Positions 28,296-38,139 of a stretch of DNA of 64,000 bases are shown here, in pieces. Each line of letters opens with the position of its first letter. The first letter of the stretch is position 1. The DNA is taken from NCBI GenBank assembly GCA_947625615.1, contig CANQPB010000005.1, positions 1 through 64,000 of the forward strand, read 5' to 3'. The notes under the pieces were generated by a model that was not told the origin of the DNA, ran no database searches, and worked only from the letters and a program-made list of their open reading frames with translations. Made by a program: the position numbers and the translations under genes. The DNA is from an uncultured Clostridia bacterium. Lineage in GTDB: Bacteria; Bacillota; Clostridia; Oscillospirales; Ruminococcaceae.

Positions 28296-29041
28296 AGATC
28301 GGTGCTCAGCTTTACACCGTCCGCGGCTTCACCCAAACCCTCGACGGCTTTGCCGAGGCGCTAAAGCGTGTGGCGGACATAGGTTATAAGACCGTTCAGG
28401 TTTCGGGCAGCTGCCCGTTCGAGGCGAAGTGGCTTAAAGAGCAGCTCGAAAAAAACGGCCTTGAATGCGCCCTTACGCACACGCCGCCCGAGAGGCTTTT
28501 AAACGAGACAAAAAAGGTCGCCGAAGAGCATAAAATTTTCGGCTGCCGCTATGCCGGTCTCGGCTGGAACGCCTTTACCCTCGAAAACGGCGACACCCCC
28601 GAGGAATTCATAAAAAAATACATGCCGGTCGCCGTGGGGCTTTTTGAGTGCGGCGTGAAGCTTATGTATCACAACCACGACCAGGAATTCAAGCGCCCGG
28701 GCGGCAGGCTTATCCTTGAGATCCTCGCCGAGGCTTTCCCGAAGGAGCTTATGGGCTTTACGCTCGACACCTTCTGGGTGCAGGCCGGCGGCGGAGATCC
28801 CGCTTGGTGGCTTAGAAATCTCTCCGGCCGGGTGGACTGCATACATCTTAAAGACTTCGCCTACGGGCGCAGGTTTGCCGTTGTGGGCGAGGGGAACATG
28901 AACTTCGGGGCGATTTTTGCGGCGGCCGAGGACGCGGGCACGAAATATATGCTCGTCGAGCAGGACGACTGCTACGGCGAAGACCCGTTCGACTGCCTCG
29001 CGCGAAGCTATAAATATCTCAGATCCGAAGGCTTTGAATAA
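28292..29041 (+). CDS. Sugar phosphate isomerase/epimerase family TIM barrel (second)
   Basis: The 249-residue protein starts MKIGAQLYTVR, a very common opening in this family. It carries the metal-binding set MYHNHDQEF, TLDTFWVQAGGGDP, CIHLKDFAYG and VEQDDCYGEDP. It is only distantly similar to the barrel encoded just upstream, so the two probably handle different steps or act as an unequal pair. It overlaps its neighbour by 4 bp, and the first oxidoreductase follows after 11 bp. Confidence 0.87.
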   Translation: MKIGAQLYTVRGFTQTLDGFAEALKRVADIGYKTVQVSGSCPFEAKWLKEQLEKNGLECALTHTPPERLLNETKKVAEEHKIFGCRYAGLGWNAFTLENGDTPEEFIKKYMPVAVGLFECGVKLMYHNHDQEFKRPGGRLILEILAEAFPKELMGFTLDTFWVQAGGGDPAWWLRNLSGRVDCIHLKDFAYGRRFAVVGEGNMNFGAIFAAAEDAGTKYMLVEQDDCYGEDPFDCLARSYKYLRSEGFE

Positions 29042-29052
29042 GGAGGATAATT

Positions 29053-30228
29053 ATGGAAAAAATCAGACTGGGAATCATAGGCATCGGCAACATGGGTTCC
29101 GGCCACGCCACAAGAATTAAGGCCGGCAATTGCCCCGACTTCGTTTTGACGGCGGTCGCGGATATAAATCCCAAGAGACTGGAATGGGCCGAAAGGGAGC
29201 TCGGCGACGGGGTAAAAAGGTTCGACAGCGCCGAAGATATGCTTTCCTCGGGGCTCATCGACGCCTGTATAGTTGCGGTGCCCCATTACGATCACCCGAA
29301 ATATGTCATCGAATGCCTTAAAAAGGGCATACACGTCATGTGCGAAAAGCCCGCCGGCGTATACACAAAACAGGTTCGCGAGATGAACGAGGAGGCGAAA
29401 AAGCACCCCGACGTCGTCTTCGGAATGATGTTCAACCAGCGCACAAACTGCGTCTACAGAAAGATGCGCGAGCTTGTTCAGTCGGGAAAATACGGCCAGA
29501 TCAGGCGTACTAACTGGATAATCACCGACTGGTACCGCCCGCAGGCCTATTACAATTCGGGCAGCTGGCGCGCGACATGGTCGGGCGAGGGCGGCGGAGT
29601 GCTTTTGAACCAGTGCCCCCACAATCTTGATTTATGGCAGTGGATCTGCGGCATGCCGAAAAAGGTATCCGCCCACATGCAGTTCGGCAAGTGGCACGAC
29701 ATCGAGGTTGAGGACGACGTTTCGGTCTACTGCGAATATCCCAACGGCGCGACGGGCGTTTTTGTAACCACCACCGGCGACGCCAAGGGCACCAACCGCT
29801 TCGAGATTCAGCTTGACGGCGCAAAGCTTGTCGCCGACTACAGCGGCCTCACCGTCCTTGAATTCGACGTTTCGGAGCCGGAATTCTCCCGCACGAACAC
29901 CGTTCCCTTCGGAAATTTAAGCGCCCACAAGGCGGATATCGAGCTTGACGGCGAAAATCCCCAGCACGACGGAGTGCTGCGGGCGTGGGGCGGCGCCATT
30001 TTAAGGGGCGAGCCCCTTGTGGCCGACGGCAGCGAGGGTATCCGCGGGCTCAAGCTTTCAAACGCCATACATCTTTCGGCGTGGCTCGGCCGCGACATAG
30101 ACCTTGACGAATTCGACGAGGATCTGTTCTATAGCGAGCTTCAGAAGCGCGTCGCGACAAGCCGCAGAAAGACAAACATAGTCGAGCAGGTGGCCGACAC
30201 CTCCGACACCTACGCCGGAAACAGATGA
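29053..30228 (+). CDS. Gfo/Idh/MocA family oxidoreductase (first paralog)
   Basis: This 391-residue NAD(P)-dependent sugar or inositol dehydrogenase-like protein has the Rossmann motif GIIGIGNMGSGHA and the catalytic EKP motif (HVMCEKPAG). Its C-terminal beta-sheet domain contains EGGGVLLNQCPHNLDLWQWI, where the His is the usual general acid/base. It resembles the next gene over its full length. AAGGAGG lies upstream of the ATG. The stop overlaps the next start (ATGA). Confidence 0.9.
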   Translation: MEKIRLGIIGIGNMGSGHATRIKAGNCPDFVLTAVADINPKRLEWAERELGDGVKRFDSAEDMLSSGLIDACIVAVPHYDHPKYVIECLKKGIHVMCEKPAGVYTKQVREMNEEAKKHPDVVFGMMFNQRTNCVYRKMRELVQSGKYGQIRRTNWIITDWYRPQAYYNSGSWRATWSGEGGGVLLNQCPHNLDLWQWICGMPKKVSAHMQFGKWHDIEVEDDVSVYCEYPNGATGVFVTTTGDAKGTNRFEIQLDGAKLVADYSGLTVLEFDVSEPEFSRTNTVPFGNLSAHKADIELDGENPQHDGVLRAWGGAILRGEPLVADGSEGIRGLKLSNAIHLSAWLGRDIDLDEFDEDLFYSELQKRVATSRRKTNIVEQVADTSDTYAGNR

Positions 30229-31397
30229 GCGGCGCGTTAAGGCTCGGCATAGTCGGAATAGGCGGCATAGGCTCGGCGCATTTCAACTGCGTCGGCTCGG
30301 GAAAAATTAACGGCATGACCCTTGCCGCCGTCTGCGACATAAAGCCCGAGAGGCTCGATTACTGCAAGGGAGTTTACCCCGATGTTCCCCGCTTCGACGA
30401 CGTCGATAAGATGATATCGAGCGGCCTTATCGACGCCCTGCTGATAGCGGTGCCCCACCCTTTGCATGCAAAAATCGCAATAAAGGCGCTTTCGGCGGGT
30501 CTTCACGTTCTCACCGAAAAGACGGAAGACATAACCGTCTCGGCGGCTAAAAGGCTCAACGAGGCCGCCGAGGCCTCGGGCAGGGTCTTCGGGATAATGT
30601 TCAACCAGAGGACTAACCCGATTTACCGCAGATGCCGCGAGATAGTGAGATCCGGCGAAATCGGCGAGCTAAAGCGCTCGGTGTGGATAATCACCAACTG
30701 GTACCGCACGCAGTACTACTACGATTCCGGCGAATGGCGCGCAACGTGGTCGGGCGAGGGCGGGGGAGTGCTTTTAAATCAGGCGCCCCACAATCTCGAT
30801 CTCTGGCAGTGGATATGCGGCATGCCCTCCGAGATAACCGCCTTCTGCGACGTCGGCAAGTGGCATGACATCGAGGTCGAGGACGACGTCACCATCTTCG
30901 CAAGATATCCCGGCGGCGCCACCGGCACGTTTATCACCTCGACCGGTGAGCTCCCCGGCACCAACCGCCTTGAGATCACCGGCAGCCGCGGCAGCGTAGT
31001 CGTCGAGCAGGGAAGGCTTATTGAAAAGCTCCTTAAAACCGATGAGCCGACGATCCGCCGGGAATCGAAGGAGAGCTGGCCGAGCGTTGCCCCCGAGATA
31101 AAGGTGTATGCCCCTAAGGATTCCGGGGCGGCGCACGCGGGAATACTCCAGAATTTTGCAAACGCAATTCTTTACGGCGAGGAGCTTTTGGCCCCCGGCG
31201 CCGAGGGGATAAACGAGCTCAGCATATCCAACGCGGCGTATCTTTCCTCCTGGACGGGAAAGAGCGTTAAGATACCCTTTGACTGCGGCGAGTTTGACAG
31301 GCTTCTTGAAAGCCGCCGCTCGGCGAGCGCCCCTAAGGAGGGCGGCTCCCCGCAGACACACGGCGATTACAGCGAGAGGTGGCAGGTGAGGTTTTAA
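30225..31397 (+). CDS. Gfo/Idh/MocA family oxidoreductase (second paralog, EKT variant)
   Basis: The 390-residue paralog of the preceding gene has GIVGIGGIGSAHF as its dinucleotide motif and the same EGGGVLLNQAPHNLDLWQWI segment. The family EKP motif is changed to EKT (HVLTEKTEDIT), keeping the catalytic Lys but losing the Pro that shapes the loop. The duplication with divergence suggests either two oxidation steps, an oxidation/reduction pair on the same sugar, or a heteromer. It is the last gene of the cluster. Confidence 0.9.
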   Translation: MSGALRLGIVGIGGIGSAHFNCVGSGKINGMTLAAVCDIKPERLDYCKGVYPDVPRFDDVDKMISSGLIDALLIAVPHPLHAKIAIKALSAGLHVLTEKTEDITVSAAKRLNEAAEASGRVFGIMFNQRTNPIYRRCREIVRSGEIGELKRSVWIITNWYRTQYYYDSGEWRATWSGEGGGVLLNQAPHNLDLWQWICGMPSEITAFCDVGKWHDIEVEDDVTIFARYPGGATGTFITSTGELPGTNRLEITGSRGSVVVEQGRLIEKLLKTDEPTIRRESKESWPSVAPEIKVYAPKDSGAAHAGILQNFANAILYGEELLAPGAEGINELSISNAAYLSSWTGKSVKIPFDCGEFDRLLESRRSASAPKEGGSPQTHGDYSERWQVRF

Positions 31398-31447
31398 CCG
31401 CCGCCTCGCTTTTTTGATATCGCAGTCCGATTTATGCCCGCGAATGC

Positions 31448-31476
31448 TTGACATTTGCCCCGCTTTGTTGTATCAT
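31448..31476 (+). promoter_or_regulatory. SigA-type promoter of plsY
   Basis: TTGACA (31448-31453) and TATCAT (31471-31476) are 17 bp apart, about 35 bp before the start codon. Confidence 0.8.
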
Positions 31477-31511
31477 ACAGTTAAACCGTTACATAGCGGG
31501 GAGGAAGTATT

Positions 31512-32135
31512 TTGCAGACAAGAGATATCTTATACATATTGGGCGGCTACCTTTGCGGGTCGATGCTCTTTGCGCGGCTTGTCAGCCAGCTTCTATATAG
31601 GCGCGACGTCACCGACGACGGCCCCGACCAGAATCCCGGAACCGCCAACGCCTTTAAGTGCGGGGGATTTTTCTGCGGAGTGCTCACGCTGATCTTAGAC
31701 CTTGCCAAGGGAATTCTGCCCGTTCACTTTTATATCCGCGGTCTCGACGAGGACGACTACGGCATAGCGCTCGCGCTTGTCATCGCCGCGCCGGTTTTGG
31801 GCCACGTTCTGCCCGTGTTCTTCAAATTCAGGGGCGGAAAGGGCATCGCCGTATTTTTCGGCTCCCTGCTGGGGCTGTTCCCCTATATAATGATGCCGGG
31901 GCTTATCCTGGCCGCGGTGTTCATCTTCTTCTCGGTCATCGTGGTGATATCCCCCCACTATTACCGCACCCTCGTCACCTACGTCACCGCCGGCATTCTC
32001 GTTCTTGTCATCGGAAGATGTCCCTTGGCGGTTTCGGTGGGATTTTTGTGCTCCGCGGTCATAATAATCGTTAAGATGCTGCGAAGCACCGAGCAAAAAG
32101 AAGAATTAGAGGTTAAACTTGCATGGAAGCACTGA
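31512..32135 (+). CDS. plsY: Glycerol-3-phosphate acyltransferase PlsY
   Basis: This integral membrane enzyme transfers the acyl group of acyl-phosphate to glycerol-3-phosphate, the first step in phospholipid synthesis. The 207-residue protein has five or so hydrophobic helices and the three conserved loops: DQNPGTANAFKCGG, LILDLAKGILPV and GHVLPVFFKFRGGKGIAVFFG. The start is TTG at 31512, with GGGAGGAAG upstream; no better ATG exists. The last 13 bases overlap the glycosyltransferase gene. Confidence 0.9.
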   Translation: MQTRDILYILGGYLCGSMLFARLVSQLLYRRDVTDDGPDQNPGTANAFKCGGFFCGVLTLILDLAKGILPVHFYIRGLDEDDYGIALALVIAAPVLGHVLPVFFKFRGGKGIAVFFGSLLGLFPYIMMPGLILAAVFIFFSVIVVISPHYYRTLVTYVTAGILVLVIGRCPLAVSVGFLCSAVIIIVKMLRSTEQKEELEVKLAWKH

Positions 32136-33247
32136 TTTTATCCTGCTCGACGGGAGGAGGCCACAACGCCGCAGCCAACGCCGCGGCCGAGGCTCTGAAT
32201 CTTCGCGGGCATAACGTCAGGGTCTTAGACCCCTATACACTCGTCGGAAAGCATGTCGCAAACGCCGTCGGCGGAACGTATGTCAGAATGGTGCAGATAT
32301 CGCCCACGCTTTTCGGCGTGGTATATAAACTCGGCGACACCTACCGCAAGCTGCCTATAAAATCGCCGGTCTACGCGGTGAACCGCCACATGGCAAAGCG
32401 CCTTGCGAGGTATTTCGCCGAAAACAAGACTGACGTCGTTTTATGCACCCACGTCTTCCCCGCCGAGATGCTGTCCTATATGAAAAACAGCGGCATGAAT
32501 GTCCCGAAGATAGTTTTCATCGCCACCGACTACACCTGCATTCCCTTTACCGAGGAGACCAACTGCGACTATTACGCCACCCCCTCGCCGGATCTCAACG
32601 ACGAATATATCCGCTGCGGCGTGCCGGAAGAAAAGCTCGTCCACACCGGGATACCCGTCAAAAAGGGCTTTAGGGAGGATATGCCGAAGCAGGCAGCCAG
32701 GCGGAATCTGGGGCTCGACCCCAAGTCAAGGTATATCATACTTTCGGGCGGAAGCATCGGCGCCGGCAAGCTTCGTACGGCGATAAGGGTTTTGGAGCCC
32801 ACCCTCGAGCCGGAGGACAAGCGGCTGATCGTTCTTTGCGGAAACAACAGCGGCCTTTTCGGCTCGCTCAGCGAGCATTACGCCGACAACCCGCGCATTA
32901 CCGTTTTGCCGAGCACCGGCGACATGCCGACATATCTTCACGCCTGCGACATCTTCATAGGCAAGCCGGGCGGCCTTTCCTCGACGGAATGCGCCAGCGC
33001 CCGCGTGCCGACAATATTTATCTCCCCGATACCCGGCTGCGAGACCCAGAACAGCCGCTTCTTTGCCGGCAGGGGAATGGCCCTCACGGTAAGAAGCATA
33101 CGCCACCGCCTCATTCCCGCGATAAAGCGCCTTGAGAGCGATTCGGCGGTTTCAAAGATGAGGCGCCAGCAGGAAAAATACATCTCAGGCCGCGGCGCCG
33201 AGGAGATCGCCGATCTCTGCGAGCGCATCGCCGGGGAAAGAAACTGA
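32123..33247 (+). CDS. MGDG synthase-like diacylglycerol glycosyltransferase (GT28)
   Basis: The 374-residue GT-B protein has the N-terminal MGDG_synth domain (LILSCSTGGGHNAAANAAAE, PYTLVGKHVANAV, CTHVFPAEML) and a C-terminal nucleotide-sugar domain with GGSIGAGKLR and KPGGLSSTECASA. It is expected to transfer glucose or galactose from UDP-sugar to diacylglycerol at the inner membrane face, making membrane glycolipids or the lipoteichoic acid anchor. Its overlap with plsY fits a lipid-synthesis operon. Confidence 0.88.
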   Translation: MEALILSCSTGGGHNAAANAAAEALNLRGHNVRVLDPYTLVGKHVANAVGGTYVRMVQISPTLFGVVYKLGDTYRKLPIKSPVYAVNRHMAKRLARYFAENKTDVVLCTHVFPAEMLSYMKNSGMNVPKIVFIATDYTCIPFTEETNCDYYATPSPDLNDEYIRCGVPEEKLVHTGIPVKKGFREDMPKQAARRNLGLDPKSRYIILSGGSIGAGKLRTAIRVLEPTLEPEDKRLIVLCGNNSGLFGSLSEHYADNPRITVLPSTGDMPTYLHACDIFIGKPGGLSSTECASARVPTIFISPIPGCETQNSRFFAGRGMALTVRSIRHRLIPAIKRLESDSAVSKMRRQQEKYISGRGAEEIADLCERIAGERN

Positions 33248-33257
33248 TATATAAACC

Positions 33258-33292
33258 GAGCCCCCTCCCGTTTGGGAGAGGGCTTGTTTTAT
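33258..33292. terminator. Terminator between the glycosyltransferase gene and dnaJ
   Basis: AGCCCCCTCCC and GGGAGAGGGCT pair around GTTT, followed by TGTTTTATTTT. It lies between convergent genes and mainly suits the rightward transcript. Confidence 0.8.
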
Positions 33293-34473
33293 TTTCCGAA
33301 TTTTCCTGTCATGCGGTCGAATATGTTCTTTCTGTCCGACTTGTTGCGCTCCTCGAGCGAGTCGTCGAACGCCTTTAAAAGCTCGGCCTGCCTGCGGTTG
33401 AGGTTCTTCGGAACGTCCACCCTTACGGCGAAGTGGTGATCTCCCCTCGTCGGGCGGTAAAGCTTATATACGCCCTTGTTTCTGAGCACGAACACCGTGC
33501 CGTTCTGGGTTCCCGGGGGGATCCTGAATTTCTCGCCGCCGTCTATGGTGGGCACGGTTATCTCGTCGCCGAGAGCCGCCTGAAGATAGCTTATCGGCAC
33601 CTCCGAGTAGATATCCGAGCCCTCGCGCTCAAACATTTCGTCCGGCTTTACGTTGATCCTTATGATGATATCGCCGTTTTCGCCGCCGTTTATGCCGCAA
33701 TCGCCCTCGCCGGTTATCCTGTCGGTGTTGCCGTTGTCAACTCCGCGCGGAATGCTCACCGTCTTTGTGAACGGCCGCCTTACCACGCCCTGTCCCGAGC
33801 AGCCCGGGCATACCTCCCGGATTATCCTTCCGGTGCCGCGGCACCTTGGGCAGACCGAAGTCGACTGTATGACCGCGCCGCCGAATCTTTGCGCCGTGCG
33901 CACCGAGCCGGTTCCCCGGCAGTCGGGGCAGGTCTCGGGCGAGGTGCCCGGCCTCGCGCCGCTTCCGTGGCACTGAGGGCATTTTTCGTTGCGGTTCACC
34001 CTCACGGTGACGTCAACGCCCTTGCAGGCGTCCATGAAGGAAATCTGCACGTCGGTGCGTATATCCTGACCGCGGCGGGGCGCGTTTGGATTCTGTCTCG
34101 ACTGTCCGAAGCCGCCCATTCCGCCAAAGCCGCCGAAGCCGCTGAATATATCCCCGAAGATATCTCCGATATCCCCGAAGCCGCCCATTCCGCCGAAGCC
34201 TCCGAAGCCGCCCGCTCCCGCGCCGGAACCCGCGCCGTAGCTCGGGTCGACGCCCGCAAAGCCCGCGCGGTCATATTTCGCGCGCTTGTCTTTGTCGGAG
34301 AGAACGTCATAGGCCTCGTTTACCTCTTTCATCTTTTCCTCCGCTTCCTTGTCGTCGGGGTGGAGGTCGGGGTGGTATTTTTTGACCATCGCGTGGTAGG
34401 CTTTTTTTATTTCCGCGTCGGTGGCGCTTTTCGAAACGCCGAGGACTTCGTAATAATCTCTCTTTTCTGCCAT
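33289..34473 (-). CDS. dnaJ: Chaperone DnaJ
   Basis: This type I J-protein of 394 residues has a J domain with HPD in KYHPDLHPDD, and a Gly/Phe/Met-rich linker made of GFGGMGG-type repeats at about residues 75-125. A zinc-binding domain carries four CxxCxGxG motifs (CPQCHGSG, CPDCRGTG, CPRCRGTG, CPGCSGQG). C-terminal substrate-binding domains follow. It stimulates the DnaK ATPase and hands over unfolded clients. It is the last gene of the CIRCE-controlled operon. Confidence 0.97.
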   Translation of the reverse strand: MAEKRDYYEVLGVSKSATDAEIKKAYHAMVKKYHPDLHPDDKEAEEKMKEVNEAYDVLSDKDKRAKYDRAGFAGVDPSYGAGSGAGAGGFGGFGGMGGFGDIGDIFGDIFSGFGGFGGMGGFGQSRQNPNAPRRGQDIRTDVQISFMDACKGVDVTVRVNRNEKCPQCHGSGARPGTSPETCPDCRGTGSVRTAQRFGGAVIQSTSVCPRCRGTGRIIREVCPGCSGQGVVRRPFTKTVSIPRGVDNGNTDRITGEGDCGINGGENGDIIIRINVKPDEMFEREGSDIYSEVPISYLQAALGDEITVPTIDGGEKFRIPPGTQNGTVFVLRNKGVYKLYRPTRGDHHFAVRVDVPKNLNRRQAELLKAFDDSLEERNKSDRKNIFDRMTGKFGK

Positions 34474-34498
34474 ATTTTTTCTCCGTTATTTAATGAAT

Positions 34499-34526
34499 GC
34501 GCGGCCCGCAGCTGCGCGGGCCGTGC
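34499..34526 (-). terminator. Hairpin between dnaK and dnaJ (possible attenuator)
   Basis: In the 70-bp gap, GCACGGCCCGC and GCGGGCCGCGC form a GC-rich stem with no T tract. It may stabilise the dnaK message or reduce read-through into dnaJ; it is not a proper terminator. Confidence 0.4.
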
Positions 34527-34543
34527 TTAGGTTACATTCGGGA

Positions 34544-36337
34544 TCAGTTGGCGTTCTGGCCGCCGTTATTGAAATCCTCGGGATTTACCTGGCCGTTCTG
34601 CGAGGCCTGCTGGTAAACCTTTGTGGCGACGGCGCCGAAAGCGGTCTCAAGATCCTTGCGGCGGCTGTTGATTAGCTCGATGTCGCTGCCCTTGAGAGCG
34701 TCTTCGAGGGCCGAGATCTTTGCCTCGACGTCCTGGCGATCCTGAAGCGTCACCTTGTCGCCGAAATCGTCGAGCGACTTGCGGCACTGGAACACCATCT
34801 GATCGGCCTGGTTGCGGGAATCTACCTCCTCGCGCTTGCGCTTATCCTCGGCGGCAAAGCGTTCGGCGTCCTTTACGGCCTTGTCGATGTCCTCTTTGGA
34901 CATGTTCGAGGAGGAGGTTATCGTGATGTTCTGCTCCTTACCGGTGCCGAGATCCTTCGCGGTGACATGAACGATGCCGTTGGTGTCGATGTCGAAAGTG
35001 ACCTCTATCTGAGGAATGCCTCTCGGCGCGGGGGCGATTCCGTCAAGCTTGAACATGCCGAGCTGCTTGTTGTCCTTGGCCATTTCGCGCTCGCCCTGCA
35101 AGATGTTGATGTCGACGGCGGTCTGGTTGTCGGCAGCGGTCGAGAAGACCTGCTTGCGCGAGCAGGGTATGGTGGTGTTTCTCTCGATTATCTTGGTGCA
35201 CACGCCGCCCAAGGTCTCAAGGCCGAGGGAGAGCGGGGTGACGTCGTTGAGAACGAGGCTGGAATCTATATCGCGGTTCAGAATGCCGCCCTGAATGGCC
35301 GCGCCGAGGGCGACGCATTCGTCGGGGTTGATGCCCTTGAAGGGCTCCTTGCCGGTGATCTTCCTTACGGCGTCCAGAACGGCGGGAATTCTCGACGATC
35401 CGCCGACCATGAGGACTTTGTTGAGCTGCGAGGCGGTGAGACCCGAATCGGAAAGAGCCTGGCGGACGGGGCCCATGGTGGCCTCTACGAGGTCTGCGGT
35501 GATCTCGTTGAATTTGGCCTGGGTGAGGGTGTAATCGAGATGCTTTGCGCCGGTGGCGTCGGCGGTAATGAACGGCAGGTTGATGTTAGAGGTGGGCACG
35601 TTGGAGAGCTCGATCTTCGCCTTTTCGGCGGCCTCCTTAAGCCTCTGCATGGCCATCTTGTCGGTGGAGAGGTCAATTCCGTCGGTCTTCTTGAATTCCG
35701 AGACCAAAAGGTCGATGATCCTCTGATCGAAGTCGTCGCCGCCGAGGTGGTTGTTGCCGGCGGTGGCCAGAACCTCGGTCACGCCGTCGCCCATCTCAAT
35801 GATGGATACGTCGAAGGTGCCGCCGCCGAGGTCATAAACCATAACCTTCTGATCCTCTTCCTTGTCGATTCCGTAGGAGAGGGCTGCCGCAGTCGGCTCG
35901 TTAATGATTCTGCGGACGTTGAGGCCGGCAATCTGTCCGGCGTCCTTGGTGGCCTGGCGCTGCGAGTCGGTGAAGTACGCCGGAACGGTGATAACCGCCT
36001 CGGTCACCTTTTCGCCGAGGTAGGCTTCGGCGTCGGTCTTTAGCTTTTGCAGGATCATCGCGGAGATCTCCTGCGGGGTATAGCTCTTGCCGCCCATCTG
36101 GGCCTTGTAATCGGAACCCATGTGACGCTTGATTGATATGACGGTGTTGTCAAAGTTGACTACCGCCTGGCGCTTTGCAACCTGGCCGACAAGCCTGTCA
36201 CCGTTTTTGGAAACGCCGACGACCGACGGGGTGGTTCTTGCGCCCTCGCTGTTGGTGATGACTACTGCCTCGCCGCCCTCCATGACGGCCACGCAGGAAT
36301 TGGTGGTGCCGAGATCGATACCTATGATTTTAGACAT
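34544..36337 (-). CDS. dnaK: Chaperone DnaK (Hsp70)
   Basis: The 597-residue protein has the ATPase domain ([59 protein letters not shown]) and the linker/substrate-binding domain starting near [14 protein letters not shown]. The helical lid follows, and the tail is short and Gln/Asn-rich (GGQNAN). The N-terminal domain lacks the roughly 24-residue insertion of proteobacterial DnaK, as is usual in Firmicutes. It is flanked by grpE and dnaJ. Confidence 0.98.
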   Translation of the reverse strand: MSKIIGIDLGTTNSCVAVMEGGEAVVITNSEGARTTPSVVGVSKNGDRLVGQVAKRQAVVNFDNTVISIKRHMGSDYKAQMGGKSYTPQEISAMILQKLKTDAEAYLGEKVTEAVITVPAYFTDSQRQATKDAGQIAGLNVRRIINEPTAAALSYGIDKEEDQKVMVYDLGGGTFDVSIIEMGDGVTEVLATAGNNHLGGDDFDQRIIDLLVSEFKKTDGIDLSTDKMAMQRLKEAAEKAKIELSNVPTSNINLPFITADATGAKHLDYTLTQAKFNEITADLVEATMGPVRQALSDSGLTASQLNKVLMVGGSSRIPAVLDAVRKITGKEPFKGINPDECVALGAAIQGGILNRDIDSSLVLNDVTPLSLGLETLGGVCTKIIERNTTIPCSRKQVFSTAADNQTAVDINILQGEREMAKDNKQLGMFKLDGIAPAPRGIPQIEVTFDIDTNGIVHVTAKDLGTGKEQNITITSSSNMSKEDIDKAVKDAERFAAEDKRKREEVDSRNQADQMVFQCRKSLDDFGDKVTLQDRQDVEAKISALEDALKGSDIELINSRRKDLETAFGAVATKVYQQASQNGQVNPEDFNNGGQNAN

Positions 36338-36408
36338 GTAAAATTACTCCTTTTTATAAAATGTTACTTGTTTTTTTATATGATAACGCTAACGCGCGAT
36401 CAGCATAT

Positions 36409-37029
36409 TTAATTCGCAACCGCAACCATTGCGTGCCTTATAACTTTGTTCCCGAGCTTATAGCCCTTCTGATATACCTGCGCCACGGTGTTCTCGCCCA
36501 AGTTTTCGTCGCTCACCTGGCTCACCGCGTTTTCAAGCGCCGGATCGAAAACCTCGCCCACGCGGTTTATCTCCTCAACCCCGAGCTTCTGAAAAGCCTT
36601 CGAAAGCTGATCGTATATCATCATGACCCCGGCCTTGTACTTTTCGTCGGCGGTCTCGGCCATGGCGGCGCGCTCGAAGTTGTCGGCCAGCGGCAAAAAC
36701 GCCTCTACGGCGTTCGCCGTCGCCTCGGGATATATCTCCTGGCGCTCCTTGGCGCTTCTCTTGCGGAAATTGTCAAATTCGGCGAGCAGCCTCAGGTATT
36801 TGTCCCTGAGCTCCGCGTTTTCGGCTCTCAGCTTTTCCTCCTCGGTGGGCTCGGCCTTTGCCTCCTCCGGGGCTTTTTCCTCTTTGGGCTCCTCTTTGAC
36901 ATCCTCCGTCTTCTCGGAGGCCGCTTCCGCCGCCTTTTCGGCTTTTTCCTCGGCCGCGGGCTCCTTGGGAGCGGTTTTGGTTTCGGCGCCGTTTTCGGCG
37001 TTCTTTTTTTCTTTACTCTTGTCGCTCAT
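36409..37029 (-). CDS. grpE: Nucleotide exchange factor GrpE
   Basis: The 206-residue protein starts with a strongly charged, low-complexity stretch of about 65 residues (Lys/Glu/Ala-rich). A long coiled coil (EKLRAENAELRDKYLRLLAE) and the GrpE beta domain follow. The latter has GVEEINRVGEVFDPALENAV and the closing GYKLGNKVIRHAMVAVAN signature. It releases ADP from DnaK. It lies between hrcA (12 bp) and dnaK. Confidence 0.96.
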   Translation of the reverse strand: MSDKSKEKKNAENGAETKTAPKEPAAEEKAEKAAEAASEKTEDVKEEPKEEKAPEEAKAEPTEEEKLRAENAELRDKYLRLLAEFDNFRKRSAKERQEIYPEATANAVEAFLPLADNFERAAMAETADEKYKAGVMMIYDQLSKAFQKLGVEEINRVGEVFDPALENAVSQVSDENLGENTVAQVYQKGYKLGNKVIRHAMVAVAN

Positions 37030-37041
37030 AAATTATTCCTC

Positions 37042-38094
37042 TCAATCTTCATCGCCCGCATGCTCGCCGTTCGTGAGCTCCGGCGTGCCGGCGCCCTCGT
37101 CGGTGGAGAGCATCTCGGATATCTTATCCGCGAAATACTCCACATAGGGGATCACCTTTTTATAGTTTATCCTCATCGGGCCGATAAGCCCGAGATGTCC
37201 TGCAACCCTGCCGTTTTTCGAAAAATTCGAGCTTATAAGGCTTGAATTTCCGATGACAAAGGATTCGTCCTCGTCGGAGAACATAACGTGAATGCCGCTT
37301 AAGCTGTCGTCTACAAGCTTTCTGAGATCGTCGCGGTGCTCCAAAAAATTCACGATCTCGTTGCGGTCGAATTCCTCGCACTGCAAAAGATTTCCTACGC
37401 CGCTCACGTTTATCTCACGCTCCACAAGCTCGCGGGTCATGTCGAACACCCCCCGCATAAGCGGCGAAAGCGTCAAAAGATACGTTCCCATCGCGGTCTC
37501 GAGCCTTGAAAGCATCTCGTCGCTCAGCACCTCAAGCGGAACGCCCTCGATGTTCTGCTTCAGAAATTCCGCGAAGTAGTCGAGCTGCTCCTGCGTGAGG
37601 TCTATCTCAACTCGGCAGGTGCGGTTTTTTATCTTGCCGTTCGAGGCGATGAGCAAAAGAACATACAGCCGCTTGCCGGTGGGAATAACCTCAACCTTCG
37701 AGATCACCGAGAACTTCGGATTCTCGCTCGAGGCGAAGGTGGCGTACTGCGTAAGCTCTGCCAAAGCGTTTTGCGCCGAGCGCACAATTCCCTCCTCGGA
37801 ATATTCGTCGGTGTCCATCATGCTGTCTAAAAGGAGCTTTTCCTCGGTCGACAGGGGATTTGTCTTAAGCAGGCGGTCGACATAAAGCCGGTAGCCGTTA
37901 TATGTCGGAATCCTCCCGGCAGAGGTGTGGGGCTGCTCGAGATATCCCTGCTTTTCAAGCTCGGCCATCTCGTTTCTTATGGTGGCGCTCGAGGCGCCGA
38001 CATACTTCATTATAGACTTCGAACCCACAGGCTCGCCGGTGACGATGTATTCGTCCACCACCGCGGCAAGAATCCTAAGCTTTCTGTCGTCCAT
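37042..38094 (-). CDS. hrcA: Heat-inducible transcription repressor HrcA
   Basis: The 350-residue repressor binds CIRCE. It has the N-terminal winged helix (ILAAVVDEYIVTGEPVGSKS, SSATIRNEMAELEKQGYLEQ, HTSAGRIPTYNGYRLYVD), the dimer domain and the C-terminal GAF-like region ending in VGLIGPMRI-type sequence (here HLGLIGPMRINYKKVIPYVE). The perfect CIRCE at 38140-38166 lies directly upstream, so the operon represses itself. AGGAGG precedes the ATG. Confidence 0.97.
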   Translation of the reverse strand: MDDRKLRILAAVVDEYIVTGEPVGSKSIMKYVGASSATIRNEMAELEKQGYLEQPHTSAGRIPTYNGYRLYVDRLLKTNPLSTEEKLLLDSMMDTDEYSEEGIVRSAQNALAELTQYATFASSENPKFSVISKVEVIPTGKRLYVLLLIASNGKIKNRTCRVEIDLTQEQLDYFAEFLKQNIEGVPLEVLSDEMLSRLETAMGTYLLTLSPLMRGVFDMTRELVEREINVSGVGNLLQCEEFDRNEIVNFLEHRDDLRKLVDDSLSGIHVMFSDEDESFVIGNSSLISSNFSKNGRVAGHLGLIGPMRINYKKVIPYVEYFADKISEMLSTDEGAGTPELTNGEHAGDED

Positions 38095-38139
38095 GCCCAG
38101 ACCTCCTTTTTGCGGGTTGGCAGTTTGAAGTGCCGATTG

